25,912 nucleotides of DNA from JBGVMW01 sp045125095 (lineage in GTDB: Bacteria; Bacillota; Clostridia; Lachnospirales; Lachnospiraceae). Location of the stretch: the NCBI GenBank assembly GCA_045125095.1, contig JBGVMW010000330.1, positions 1 to 25,912 of the forward strand, given 5' to 3'. The position numbers and the translations under genes were made by a program. A model generated the notes under the pieces. It made no database searches and had not been told where the DNA came from. It saw only the letters and a list, made by a program, of their open reading frames with translations. Below are positions 8,461 to 15,095 of the stretch, piece by piece (within the stretch, counting starts at the first letter, position 1; the number at the start of each line of letters is the position of its first letter).

Positions 8461-10002
8461 ATGAAAAAGAAATTTTTTAGAACTATAACACCAGCTCTAT
8501 TTTTGCTTACGGCAAGCTTATTGGCAGGAAACACAACCATATATGCAGACACTTCCAAGCTGACATATGAGGCTGGTGCTTCTACTGAGACAATTGAAAA
8601 TAACGAAAAAAAGGAATATGAATTTACCACGCCTGACAAGGCTGTGTTTACCACTATCGATGTGACCAACACCTCCTGCAAGGCGTTGACAGTTAGTGTG
8701 TTTGACAAAAACGAAAAAGAACTATACAAAAAAAGCTCTAACAAAGAAAAGGAAAGGATAACGATTTCTTTTGATACAGAAGCAACAGAGACCTACCGCA
8801 TTGTAGTTCAGGGAAATGAGGGAAGCTACACCCTGGATGTAAACTACTCCGAAGATCTTGGTGGTAGTGATGAAACTACTTGCTCTACCATTGCAGACGG
8901 GAAGGAATACAATTGGCGGATGGACAATAAGGAAGACGAAGATTATGCTATTTTCGTGCCATCCCAATCTGTTGACACAAAAGTTACGCTCACCAACAAG
9001 GACTGTGATAATAAGTTGGAAGCCAAAGTCATCCATGCAAAGAGTGGCGAACAGATTTTTTCAACAAGTACCACTGCAACCAACGGAAACTCAGCTTCTG
9101 CAACCCATACACTGACAGCAGGTGACACATACGTAATCAAGATTGCCGGTGCTTCGAAAGGAAATTATTCCATCAAAGTTGAACAGCAGAAAATTACAAA
9201 CATCACTCTCCCTGCAACCTTGCATGTTACAGTAGGTACACCATATAAACTGCAGCCGACTGTAACTCAATCAGGCGGAACGGAGCCATTTGTCACTTAC
9301 ACGACTGGTTCCTCTACGATTGCAACAGTGAATTCGGAAGGTACGATCACCCCATTACAGACGGGTAAAGTAACCATTACTGCAACTGCCACAGATGGTT
9401 TTGGAATTAAGGCAAAAACAGTGGTATATGTCACACCCTCGAAGATGGATGCTCCGATTGTGAAAAACAAAAATTATGCTTCCACACAATTATCACTCAG
9501 TTGGAATAAGACACCGGGTTCTAGTGGGTACTACATATATCAATATGACACAACGACTTCCACTTGGAAGCTTGTAAAAACGATCACAAAAGGACGAACA
9601 CTAAGCTGCACCATCAGCAACTTGTCTCCTCTGACCGCATACCGTTTCCGAATTACTGCTTACAAAAAAATAGGCAGCATTATTCTGGAAAGTAAGCAAA
9701 GTTCTTCTGCCTATTGGATAACGGCACCTGCGAAAACCTCGATTTCTGACATTACCTTGTCTAACGGAACCGTAAAGGTAACGCCTAAAAAACTAAGCAA
9801 GGCAAGTGGTTATGAAATACGTTACTCCAACACCAAAGCTTTTTCTTCTTATTATAAATATAGCTTTACCAAGAGTTCTGTTTCCTTTAAACCGCATTTA
9901 TCACAAGGCACCTGGTATATGCAGATCCGTGCATATAAAAATTATCGCGGTGAACGAGTATATGGTAAATGGGGCGGTACAAAATCATTTACCATAAAAT
10001 AA
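8461..10002 (+). CDS. Secreted multi-domain surface protein (PPC-like, BIG2, FN3)
   Basis: A 513-residue exported protein of unknown role. A clear signal peptide ends near TTIYA (about residue 29). Two beta-rich repeats (about 33-128 and 140-240) resemble bacterial pre-peptidase C-terminal domains: each ends with a Y-(R/V)-I-(V/K)-x-G-x-x-G-x-Y pattern (ETYRIVVQGNEGSYTLDV, DTYVIKIAGASKGNYSIKV). A BIG2-type Ig-like domain follows (about 245-325, STIATVNSEGTITPLQTGKV, then TITATATD). Two fibronectin-III-like domains end the protein (about 330-420 and 425-513). There is no LPXTG sortase signal, S-layer repeat or catalytic motif, so it is probably released or held non-covalently, as an adhesin or matrix-binding protein. 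GGAGG precedes the ATG by four bases, a rather short gap. Confidence 0.82.
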   Translation: MKKKFFRTITPALFLLTASLLAGNTTIYADTSKLTYEAGASTETIENNEKKEYEFTTPDKAVFTTIDVTNTSCKALTVSVFDKNEKELYKKSSNKEKERITISFDTEATETYRIVVQGNEGSYTLDVNYSEDLGGSDETTCSTIADGKEYNWRMDNKEDEDYAIFVPSQSVDTKVTLTNKDCDNKLEAKVIHAKSGEQIFSTSTTATNGNSASATHTLTAGDTYVIKIAGASKGNYSIKVEQQKITNITLPATLHVTVGTPYKLQPTVTQSGGTEPFVTYTTGSSTIATVNSEGTITPLQTGKVTITATATDGFGIKAKTVVYVTPSKMDAPIVKNKNYASTQLSLSWNKTPGSSGYYIYQYDTTTSTWKLVKTITKGRTLSCTISNLSPLTAYRFRITAYKKIGSIILESKQSSSAYWITAPAKTSISDITLSNGTVKVTPKKLSKASGYEIRYSNTKAFSSYYKYSFTKSSVSFKPHLSQGTWYMQIRAYKNYRGERVYGKWGGTKSFTIK

Positions 10003-10024
10003 AACATTTATTCTCACATAATAT

Positions 10025-10072
10025 AAAAGTGAACAAGTCCCCCTCACTCATGAGGGGGACTTGTTCACTTTT
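10025..10072. terminator. Bidirectional terminator between convergent genes
   Basis: A perfect 22-bp stem (AAAAGTGAACAAGTCCCCCT plus CA, and its complement) with a CTCA loop. T-rich ends on both strands and the site between a plus-strand and a minus-strand gene suggest termination in both directions. Confidence 0.85.
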
Positions 10073-10073
10073 A

Positions 10074-10123
10074 CGCGCCGAATTTGACACGCAGTACATC
10101 TTTCTTTCAAATTCGTGCGCATC
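10074..10123. repeat. 50-bp repeat, left copy
   Basis: Matches 11088-11137 at 49 of 50 positions in the same orientation. The unit has imperfect inverted ends: GCGCCGAATTTGA and TCAAATTCGTGCGC. It lies just after the end of the Rpn remnant, and the other copy lies upstream of it. Confidence 0.8.
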
Positions 10124-10131
10124 CGATTTTT

Positions 10132-10847
10132 CTATTCTACTTTGATACCACTTTTCTCAATGAATTCTTCTATGCTTTCTACTTTGGCAGATAATTTATG
10201 CAAGCTTTTCAAACGCTCTAAATCCGTCTCCTGCATAATGCGTTCTTTCAGCCATTCCGGAACGGCTCCGTATTCTTCTAATAATTCAATAATAGCTTCT
10301 GTTTTTCCCTTCGTCATTCCACGCTTTTCTAATGTTTCTGCTAATATACACATATTCATCTCCTCCTTCTCTGGTTTGTTAATAATAACCTCTTTTAGTT
10401 CTGTGTATCTTTCGGTGCATCCCATTCTTTTTCTCCGTAATAGGTTACTAATGTAATTACCGGTACCAGCTTTTGCTCTTTGTGGATTTTACGATGATAT
10501 GCGGATTTGTTATGTTTACGATTCTCATCCATGTAATCTTTTACCTGCTTGTCATACGCTGTAAAATCATATCCCATACAGCGCAAGGGCATTGTGTTGT
10601 CAATGTAATCCTGATTTTCTAAACCCATTAAGAGATATAAGGTACCCCTTCTAATGTCCTTCATTAGGATATCACGCGTTCGTTCCCGTAATTCTCCTCC
10701 GGCATCTTTGTGATGACCTGCCGTCGGAACTAGCACAAGTTCTGACGGGTGGACAACTTCTTTTCCGGAAAATACCAGACTATTGAATATGTCCGCAAAT
10801 ACGTCTTCGTGTTCCTGTAGCTTCTTTTTTCCTATGTCTTTTTTCAA
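10132..10847 (-). pseudogene. Decayed Rpn-family nuclease/putative transposase
   Basis: Two reading-frame pieces of one protein. The N-terminal piece (10395-10847, 150 residues) has the PD-(D/E)XK-type core of the Rpn/PDDEXK transposase family: RERTRDILMKD, then LYLLMGLENQ with the E-x-Q, then PLRCMGYDFTAYDKQ, ending VPVITLVTYYGEKEWDAPKD. The C-terminal piece (10132 to about 10425) is in another frame and has the usual tail (NMCILAETLEKRGMTKGKTE, then AIIELLEEYGAVPEWLKERI). Full relatives are about 300 residues with roughly 100 residues between these parts, so an internal deletion with a frameshift is likely. Rpn proteins are RecA-independent recombination-promoting endonucleases, often carried as repeated accessory genes. 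The piece may still make a short protein, but intact function is unlikely. Confidence 0.75.
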
Positions 10848-10985
10848 TTTCTTACCTCCAATTTAAACACAATTGGTTTGATTCTTCAATACCTATTTGC
10901 ATATATGTGTTCTTATTTCATCTGAAATCGTTGGCGAAATGCCGGAATTTAGATTTGTGAAAATGAACGTTATCTTGTCATACCC

Positions 10986-11014
10986 ATTATAGTGGATTTG
11001 TAGGAGAAATACAA
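10986..11014 (-). promoter_or_regulatory. Promoter of the Rpn remnant
   Basis: On the minus strand TTGTAT (11009-11014) and TATAAT (10986-10991) are 17 bases apart, about 140 bases before the first ATG. The remaining sequence of 10848-11087 shows no gene. Confidence 0.6.
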
Positions 11015-11087
11015 GTGGGGTTTACACTAAATAATACCTATATTTTTCTTGTTCATTTGTTGGTAACCGTACGCTTGCACGCTTTGC

Positions 11088-11137
11088 CGCGCCGAATTTG
11101 ACGCGCAGTACATCTTTCTTTCAAATTCGTGCGCATC
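11088..11137. repeat. 50-bp repeat, right copy
   Basis: Differs from the 10074-10123 copy by one base. It lies between the fliC terminator and the Rpn promoter, so the pair brackets the whole Rpn transcription unit. Confidence 0.8.
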
Positions 11138-11166
11138 ACTTTTTTATACTAGTATATAAATAAATA

Positions 11167-11186
11167 GAGACCGCAGATGCGGTCTC
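11167..11186 (-). terminator. Intrinsic terminator of fliC
   Basis: GAGACCGC and GCGGTCTC form a perfect 8-bp stem with a 4-base loop. On the minus strand it is followed by TATTTATTTATAT. It is about 43 bases after the fliC stop. Confidence 0.75.
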
Positions 11187-11228
11187 CACTCATGTTTATA
11201 AAACTTATGTGATGTCTTCGACAACAAA

Positions 11229-12545
11229 TTACTGTAACAGAGAAAGTACTCCCTGATTTGCCTGGTTGGACTGTGCAAGCATTGCCTGACCAGCCTGAGC
11301 AAGAATGTTGTTGTTGGAGTATTTTACCATCTCAGTAGCCATATCTGTATCACGAATCTGTGATTCAGCTGCTGTTGTGTTCTCAACTACGTTGTCTAAG
11401 TTGTTGATTGTATGCTCTAATCTGTTCTGAATAGCACCAAGTTCGGAACGCTGCTCTGAAACTTTCTGAAGTGCAGCAGCAATCGTATTTACTGCATTAT
11501 CTGCATTTAAGGATGTTGTTCCAGTTACTTTAAGTCCATTTACACCAATGCTCTTTGCACTCATTGAATCCAATGCGACATCAATTTTATTTTCTGTTGT
11601 ACTGTCAGCTCCTACCTGGAAACTTAACAACAATGCTTTATCATCACTGCTTAATGCTGTTGTTCCTGATGCACCAACAGCTATTGTTGCCGTAACTGTA
11701 TCTCCAACATTCTCTTCATTCAAATTACCAGTATAAGTTCCTGTAATAGTAGCATTTGTTGTTTCTGCCTTTAAGCCTTTATAAATGATTGCGCTTTCTG
11801 CTACACTACCTGAGATAGTGATTCCATAATCAGTTTCAATATCAGCAACTGCTTTTGTAACCTCTGATCCAGTTTTCAAAGTTACTGTTGCATTTCCATT
11901 GCCATCAGAAACAACTTTCACAACATTTGCAGCCAAACAACCAGCATCGGCTGGATCTGCAATTGTTACACTAGCATTATTTGATTCCATTTGAACAGTA
12001 CCTAATGTTACTTTTGCCCCATCAGTAAGTTGAGCTGCCGTTGTTCCCTTCGCTGCTACAGTAACACCATCAACCGTTCCAATAACATCACCCGCCGCAA
12101 ATGTTTTTACATTTCCATTTGATTTACTATCACCTTTTAACAAATATGCCTCATTAAATTTAGTTGTTTCTGCAACTCTATCGATTTCTGTTACTAACTG
12201 ATCGATTTCATCCTGAATAGCCTTACGGTCTGATTCTGAATTTGTACCGTTTGCCGCCTTAACAGCTAATTCATTCATCCTCTGAAGCATATCCTGTACT
12301 TCATTCAACGCACCTTCCGCTGTCTGTACACATGAGATACCATCCTGTGCATTTAAAGATGCCTGTGTAAGTCCTCTGATCTGTTTTCTCATTTTTTCAG
12401 AAATTGCAAGTCCTGCTGCATCATCTGCTGCACGGTTAATCTTATAACCAGAAGATAATTTCTCTGTAGATTTTGCCTGTGCGCTCTGTGTAATGCCTAA
12501 CATTCTGTTTGAGTTCATTGCCTGTAAATTGTGCTGTACTACCAT
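11229..12545 (-). CDS. fliC: Flagellin
   Basis: Filament subunit of 438 residues, exported by the flagellar type III system. The conserved N-terminal D0/D1 region (about 1-140: NLQAMNSNRMLGI, KLSSGYKINRAADDAAGLAI) and C-terminal D1/D0 region (about 346-438: ELGAIQNRLEHTINNLDNVV, ending NQANQGVLSLLQ) flank a Thr/Ala-rich variable domain (about 141-345) that would be exposed on the filament. LQRMNELAV (87-95) keeps the residues known from other flagellins to contact TLR5, so it is probably immunostimulatory. It is the only flagellar structural gene in the window. csrA is 192 bases upstream and a recombinase-bearing segment lies beyond that. AAAGGAGGA precedes the ATG. Confidence 0.97.
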   Translation of the reverse strand: MVVQHNLQAMNSNRMLGITQSAQAKSTEKLSSGYKINRAADDAAGLAISEKMRKQIRGLTQASLNAQDGISCVQTAEGALNEVQDMLQRMNELAVKAANGTNSESDRKAIQDEIDQLVTEIDRVAETTKFNEAYLLKGDSKSNGNVKTFAAGDVIGTVDGVTVAAKGTTAAQLTDGAKVTLGTVQMESNNASVTIADPADAGCLAANVVKVVSDGNGNATVTLKTGSEVTKAVADIETDYGITISGSVAESAIIYKGLKAETTNATITGTYTGNLNEENVGDTVTATIAVGASGTTALSSDDKALLLSFQVGADSTTENKIDVALDSMSAKSIGVNGLKVTGTTSLNADNAVNTIAAALQKVSEQRSELGAIQNRLEHTINNLDNVVENTTAAESQIRDTDMATEMVKYSNNNILAQAGQAMLAQSNQANQGVLSLLQ

Positions 12546-12550
12546 AATTT

Positions 12551-12607
12551 TGTCCTCCTTTAACTACAATCCGGTCTGCCGGATTGCCTTCCCCAAATCC
12601 GTTTGGG
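12551..12607 (-). promoter_or_regulatory. fliC leader with candidate CsrA-binding sites
   Basis: In the fliC mRNA, CCCAAA-CGGA-TTTGGG (12592-12607) forms a hairpin with ACGGA spanning the stem end and loop, the A(N)GGA motif CsrA prefers. A second hairpin, CAATCCGG/CCGGATTG (12567-12586), follows. The Shine-Dalgarno AAAGGAGGA (about 12553-12561) offers another GGA about 44 bases from the first. This matches the two-site layout of Bacillus subtilis hag, where CsrA blocks ribosome binding. Binding here is inferred. The csrA-fliC gap (12546-12737) shows no convincing promoter of its own. Confidence 0.6.
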
Positions 12608-12737
12608 TGCTTTGCTTTTTAATAGTTATTTATAATAGCCACAAGCCCCTAGGTTAGCCCATGGCATATTATCGTAATTCCTGTCTGCCTGTTGCAGATG
12701 CTCCGGTATTTTACCGGTGTGGATGAAAACAGTATGC

Positions 12738-13004
12738 CTATGGCATTTCCTGTTTTCTCTTTTCGCTGGCAATGATTCTGCGAATGCGTTTCTTTGCTTC
12801 TTCTGATAACCCCGGTTCTTTGTAATATGGGTTTACAAAATCAGATGATTCCTCTCTGCTTAATACTTTGTCACGCACGACGTTGTATTCTCTCGGTGCA
12901 TCCACAAGTACCCGCATGTTGTTCGCTGACCCGCCAGAAAAAATAATTCTGATATCTTCCCCTATTTGTATAAATTCTCCCGGTTTCATAGACAATTTCA
13001 ACAT
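12738..13004 (-). CDS. csrA: CsrA-like translational regulator, divergent
   Basis: An RNA-binding regulator of 88 residues; CsrA is usually 60-75. The CsrA core is visible: MLKLSMKPGEFIQIGEDIRI, then RVLVDAPREYNVVRDKV with Leu4 and the RNA-binding Arg44 in place. Arg6, the other key RNA contact in enterobacterial CsrA, is Met here with Lys at 7. A charged helical tail of about 35 residues is added (GLSEEAKKRIRRIIASEKRK). In Firmicutes CsrA represses flagellin translation and is titrated by FliW; no fliW is in the window. The gene directly precedes fliC, which has matching leader motifs. Its own upstream region reaches an inverted repeat of the recombinase segment. AAAGGA lies 10 bases before the ATG. 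Confidence 0.82.
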   Translation of the reverse strand: MLKLSMKPGEFIQIGEDIRIIFSGGSANNMRVLVDAPREYNVVRDKVLSREESSDFVNPYYKEPGLSEEAKKRIRRIIASEKRKQEMP

Positions 13005-13080
13005 ATCTTCGAATTCCTTTCTATTTTCTAACCAGACTATGGGTTTCTTTTTTCCGGCGCATCCTGTTGCCAGATACCGA

Positions 13081-13109
13081 ATGTAACAATTTCTAATAAA
13101 CTGTTACAT
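13081..13109 (+). repeat. Left inverted repeat of the invertible segment
   Basis: 29 bp with dyad arms ATGTAACA and TGTTACAT around a 13-base centre. Reverse-complemented, it equals 13909-13937 at 28 of 29 positions; the one difference is the ninth base. Paired arms around a short spacer is the usual shape of a tyrosine recombinase core site. It lies 76 bases upstream of csrA. Confidence 0.9.
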
Positions 13110-13146
13110 TCTTTTCCCACATTTTTGGTAAGTTTTTTGTATTAAT

Positions 13147-13169
13147 TTGTCTCATAATCTGGGAGACAA
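13147..13169 (+). promoter_or_regulatory. Inverted repeat upstream of the recombinase
   Basis: TTGTCTC (13147-13153) and GAGACAA (13163-13169), 33 bases before the recombinase ATG. It could be an operator or an accessory binding site for the recombinase. No consensus promoter was found between the left repeat and the gene; a CATAAT lies between the arms, without a good -35. Confidence 0.4.
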
Positions 13170-13202
13170 CGTTGACTGCGTTATGAAAAGGAGGAAATCA
13201 TT

Positions 13203-13778
13203 ATGAGCGCAACAAAACCAATTAAGAACCAGGAAAACATTCAAAGATTAAAGGATTATTTTTTAGGACAAAAGCGATACCGTGACTATACCCTAGTTAC
13301 ATTTGGCTTAAATACAGCCTTGAGAATCAGTGATTTATTGTCGCTGACCTGGAAGGATGTCTATCAATTTGATACCCATTGTTTTTATACTTATGTCAGT
13401 GTGAAAGAACAGAAAACAGGGAAAATGAATCAGATTTATCTAAATGTAGCTGTCATACAAGCGTTATCCCTTCTGTTAGAGCACAATCCAGATATCAGCG
13501 GGGATACTTATATTTTTAAGAGCAGAAAAGGGACACAGCCTATCAGCCGCATCCAAGCCTATCGCATTATCCATGATGCCGGCAATGCACTGGGTTTTGA
13601 AACAAAGGTAAGCTGTCATTCCCTTCGAAAAACCTTTGGATATCAGGCATGGAAGCAGGGTGCAGAGCCTGCACTAATTATGAATATTTACAATCATTCA
13701 TCGTACCAGATAACCAAACGATATCTCTGTATTGACCAGGATGACAGGGATTCTCTCTACCAAAGAGTAAATTTATAG
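13203..13778 (+). CDS. Small tyrosine recombinase (FimB/RecV-like invertase)
   Basis: A 191-residue site-specific recombinase consisting of little more than the catalytic domain, like the FimB/FimE inversion enzymes; the usual N-terminal core-binding domain of XerC/D integrases is missing. All catalytic residues are visible with standard spacing: Arg41 (TALRISDLL), Lys at about 71-74 (KEQKTGK), His139 and Arg142 (CHSLRKTF), His165 (IYNHSSYQIT) and the nucleophile Tyr174 (KRYLCI). Arg142 to His165 is 23 residues and His165 to Tyr174 is 9, as in Xer proteins. AAAAGGAGG precedes the ATG. The gene lies between 29-bp inverted repeats and beside csrA-fliC, so it most likely inverts its own segment. 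Confidence 0.9.
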   Translation: MSATKPIKNQENIQRLKDYFLGQKRYRDYTLVTFGLNTALRISDLLSLTWKDVYQFDTHCFYTYVSVKEQKTGKMNQIYLNVAVIQALSLLLEHNPDISGDTYIFKSRKGTQPISRIQAYRIIHDAGNALGFETKVSCHSLRKTFGYQAWKQGAEPALIMNIYNHSSYQITKRYLCIDQDDRDSLYQRVNL

Positions 13779-13819
13779 TTACCTTATTTTTATGGTAGAG
13801 GTTACATTTCCTTTGAAAA

Positions 13820-13841
13820 GAAATTTTTTTAAAAAAATTTC
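13820..13841. repeat. AT palindrome before the sigma-D promoter
   Basis: GAAATTTTTTT joined to its exact complement AAAAAAATTTC, a 22-bp palindrome 10 bases before the -35. It could act as an UP element or a protein site, or mark the end of the recombinase transcript. Confidence 0.4.
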
Positions 13842-13851
13842 AAAAAAGGTA

Positions 13852-13878
13852 TAAAGTATTTGTACAAGCTACCGATAT
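13852..13878 (+). promoter_or_regulatory. Sigma-D (sigma-28) flagellar promoter, pointing away from fliC
   Basis: TAAA (13852-13855), a 15-base spacer, then ACCGATAT (13871-13878). The Bacillus sigma-D consensus is TAAA-N15-GCCGATAT, so every defined base but the first of the -10 matches. It reads rightward, out of the segment through the right inverted repeat, toward terminators and no gene. It is the only strong sigma-D match I found in the window. Confidence 0.82.
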
Positions 13879-13902
13879 ATATAATATCAATGGAAGATAT
13901 TG

Positions 13903-13950
13903 ATGCGGATGTAACAGTTTATTAGAAAGTGTTACATCCGCATTTTGTTT
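13903..13950 (+). terminator. Terminator built on the right inverted repeat
   Basis: ATGCGGATGTAACA (13903-13916) and TGTTACATCCGCAT (13930-13943) make a perfect 14-bp stem, followed by TTTTGTTT. It begins about 18 bases after the expected start of the sigma-D transcript. Half of the stem and all of the U-tract lie outside the segment, so the terminator exists only in this orientation. Confidence 0.65.
13909..13937 (-). repeat. Right inverted repeat of the invertible segment
   Basis: Reverse complement of the 13081-13109 repeat, with one mismatch. It lies inside a longer palindrome that extends six bases on each side. Confidence 0.9.
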
Positions 13951-14019
13951 CGACAAATTTCATTTTTATCTATTTATTAAGCAACTGCTCCTCCAAAACT
14001 GGAGCGTTTAGCAAAAGAA

Positions 14020-14053
14020 AAGGCTCCGGAGTATTATAGCACTCCAGAGCCTT
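14020..14053 (-). terminator. Terminator downstream of spoIIQ
   Basis: AAGGCTC and GGAGT pair with ACTCC and GAGCCTT around an 8-base loop, with one mismatch. On the minus strand TTTTCTTTT follows. It is probably the end of the spoIID-spoIIQ transcripts. Confidence 0.7.
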
Positions 14054-14057
14054 GTTT

Positions 14058-14075
14058 GCCGTTTACACGGCTTTT
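14058..14075 (+). terminator. Short plus-strand terminator
   Basis: GCCGT-TTAC-ACGGC followed by TTTTATAAT. It would stop any transcript from the sigma-D promoter that escapes the first hairpin. Confidence 0.6.
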
Positions 14076-14084
14076 ATAATAGAA

Positions 14085-14191
14085 GCAATCGATAAAATAT
14101 TTTAACAGGAAGGTGTGCTGACTACTCTTGTAAGAAAATCGATTGCGAATTGTCATGTACGTGTTTTTCTCACCTTCCTGCTATATTTTAT
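14085..14191. other. Structured non-coding element with interleaved inverted repeats
   Basis: Two pairs of arms cross each other. GCAATCGAT (14085-14093) pairs with ATCGATTGC (14138-14146). ATAAAATAT plus CAGGAAGGTG (14092-14100 and 14106-14115) pair with CACCTTCCTG plus ATATTTTAT (14171-14180 and 14183-14191). The order makes a pseudoknot or two competing folds. The second helix is 19 bp. It lies in the 3' flank of spoIIQ and has no reading frame. The strand and function are unknown. Confidence 0.45.
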
Positions 14192-14209
14192 GCTGTTTTC
14201 CCAAATATG

Positions 14210-15037
14210 TTACTCTAAATATTCTTCTGGATTGATTGCGTTTCCATCCTTTCGCAGTTCAAAATACAAATGTGTTCCCTCAAGGCTATAATATCTGGTT
14301 GGTGCTGCCAGTGTACCGATTGTGGCTCCCTCCTCGACCGTTTGTCCATTAGAAACCGTTGCAGAAGCTAACTGACCGTATACAGCCCGGTAGCCATCTC
14401 CTAAATCCATTTCCACTGTAAGACCTGTTTCATCTGTTTCATGAACTTCCACAACTTTACCTGCGGCAGCTGCCACTATAGAATCGCCTTCCTTACCGCT
14501 AATCAACATTGCCGGATTATATTTATACTGATCTAATGTTTCAAAATACAGCATAGAATCCATATGGTATGGTTTTAGAACTTCTCCTTTGATTGGCCAT
14601 TTCATAATGGTATTTTCATCAAACGATATATTTTCTACTGCATGATTTACAGCATTACCAGATACACTCTGTGCATCCCCCGGTGTCGTTCCCGGTACTT
14701 CATCAAAATTGTCTTTTTCGTTCTTGACGGAATTACCACTCACTTCTTCCATCTCTGATTCTTCGATTTGCTGTACTTCATCAGTTGCATCCATCACGTT
14801 GTCAAGTCCAAACATTTCATCCTGCTGTGTTGCTGTATTTTCTTCTGCATTTTCCGGGCTGGCTTCTGCTAATTGGGAACCACCCTGATTCACATTGTTC
14901 AGATCCACATAATTGTCATTTTTCTTCTGCTGAATATCATAATAATTTGCTGCAATTAATACGGCCGCTGCCACAAAACACAATAGCAGGGCGCCTAAAA
15001 ATGCTTTGTCTTTTAATAAGGATACTTTTCCTTTCAT
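14210..15037 (-). CDS. spoIIQ: SpoIIQ-like M23 (LytM) engulfment protein
   Basis: A membrane protein of 275 residues made in the forespore; in known spore formers SpoIIQ pairs with SpoIIIAH across the septum during engulfment. It has a short cytoplasmic N-terminus, one membrane helix (about 12-32), an acidic linker with two VSGN(S/A)V motifs (about 100-130), and a C-terminal LytM domain (about 145-270). The domain looks inactive as a zinc endopeptidase: the usual HxGxD is replaced by NPAMLISG, and the HxH motif reads HLYFEL (256-261), keeping only its first His. The Bacillus protein is also catalytically dead, while many clostridial ones are active. It follows spoIID by 58 bases, a gene order conserved in Clostridia. 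Confidence 0.88.
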   Translation of the reverse strand: MKGKVSLLKDKAFLGALLLCFVAAAVLIAANYYDIQQKKNDNYVDLNNVNQGGSQLAEASPENAEENTATQQDEMFGLDNVMDATDEVQQIEESEMEEVSGNSVKNEKDNFDEVPGTTPGDAQSVSGNAVNHAVENISFDENTIMKWPIKGEVLKPYHMDSMLYFETLDQYKYNPAMLISGKEGDSIVAAAAGKVVEVHETDETGLTVEMDLGDGYRAVYGQLASATVSNGQTVEEGATIGTLAAPTRYYSLEGTHLYFELRKDGNAINPEEYLE

Positions 15038-15095
15038 TTTACCATTCCTCCTGTTTTCCTATCTTTCTCTTATAGTTTTAACAGGATTTTGTTCT

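Larger units (their letters stand above)
13081..13937. mobile_element. Candidate invertible DNA segment (flagellin phase switch)
   Basis: The 857 bp are bounded by 29-bp inverted repeats. Inside are a tyrosine recombinase gene (13203-13778) and, next to the right repeat, a consensus sigma-D promoter (13852-13878) that points out through that repeat. To the left, csrA and fliC read away from the segment. In the present orientation the promoter points away from them. After inversion it would read through the left repeat into csrA-fliC. Salmonella Hin has this same layout with a serine recombinase. Inversion itself is inferred from structure only. Confidence 0.8.

Noticed and set aside
12546..12737. 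Sigma-D promoter directly before fliC
   Set aside because: ACGATAAT occurs (about 12670), but no TAAA lies 14-16 bases upstream of it.
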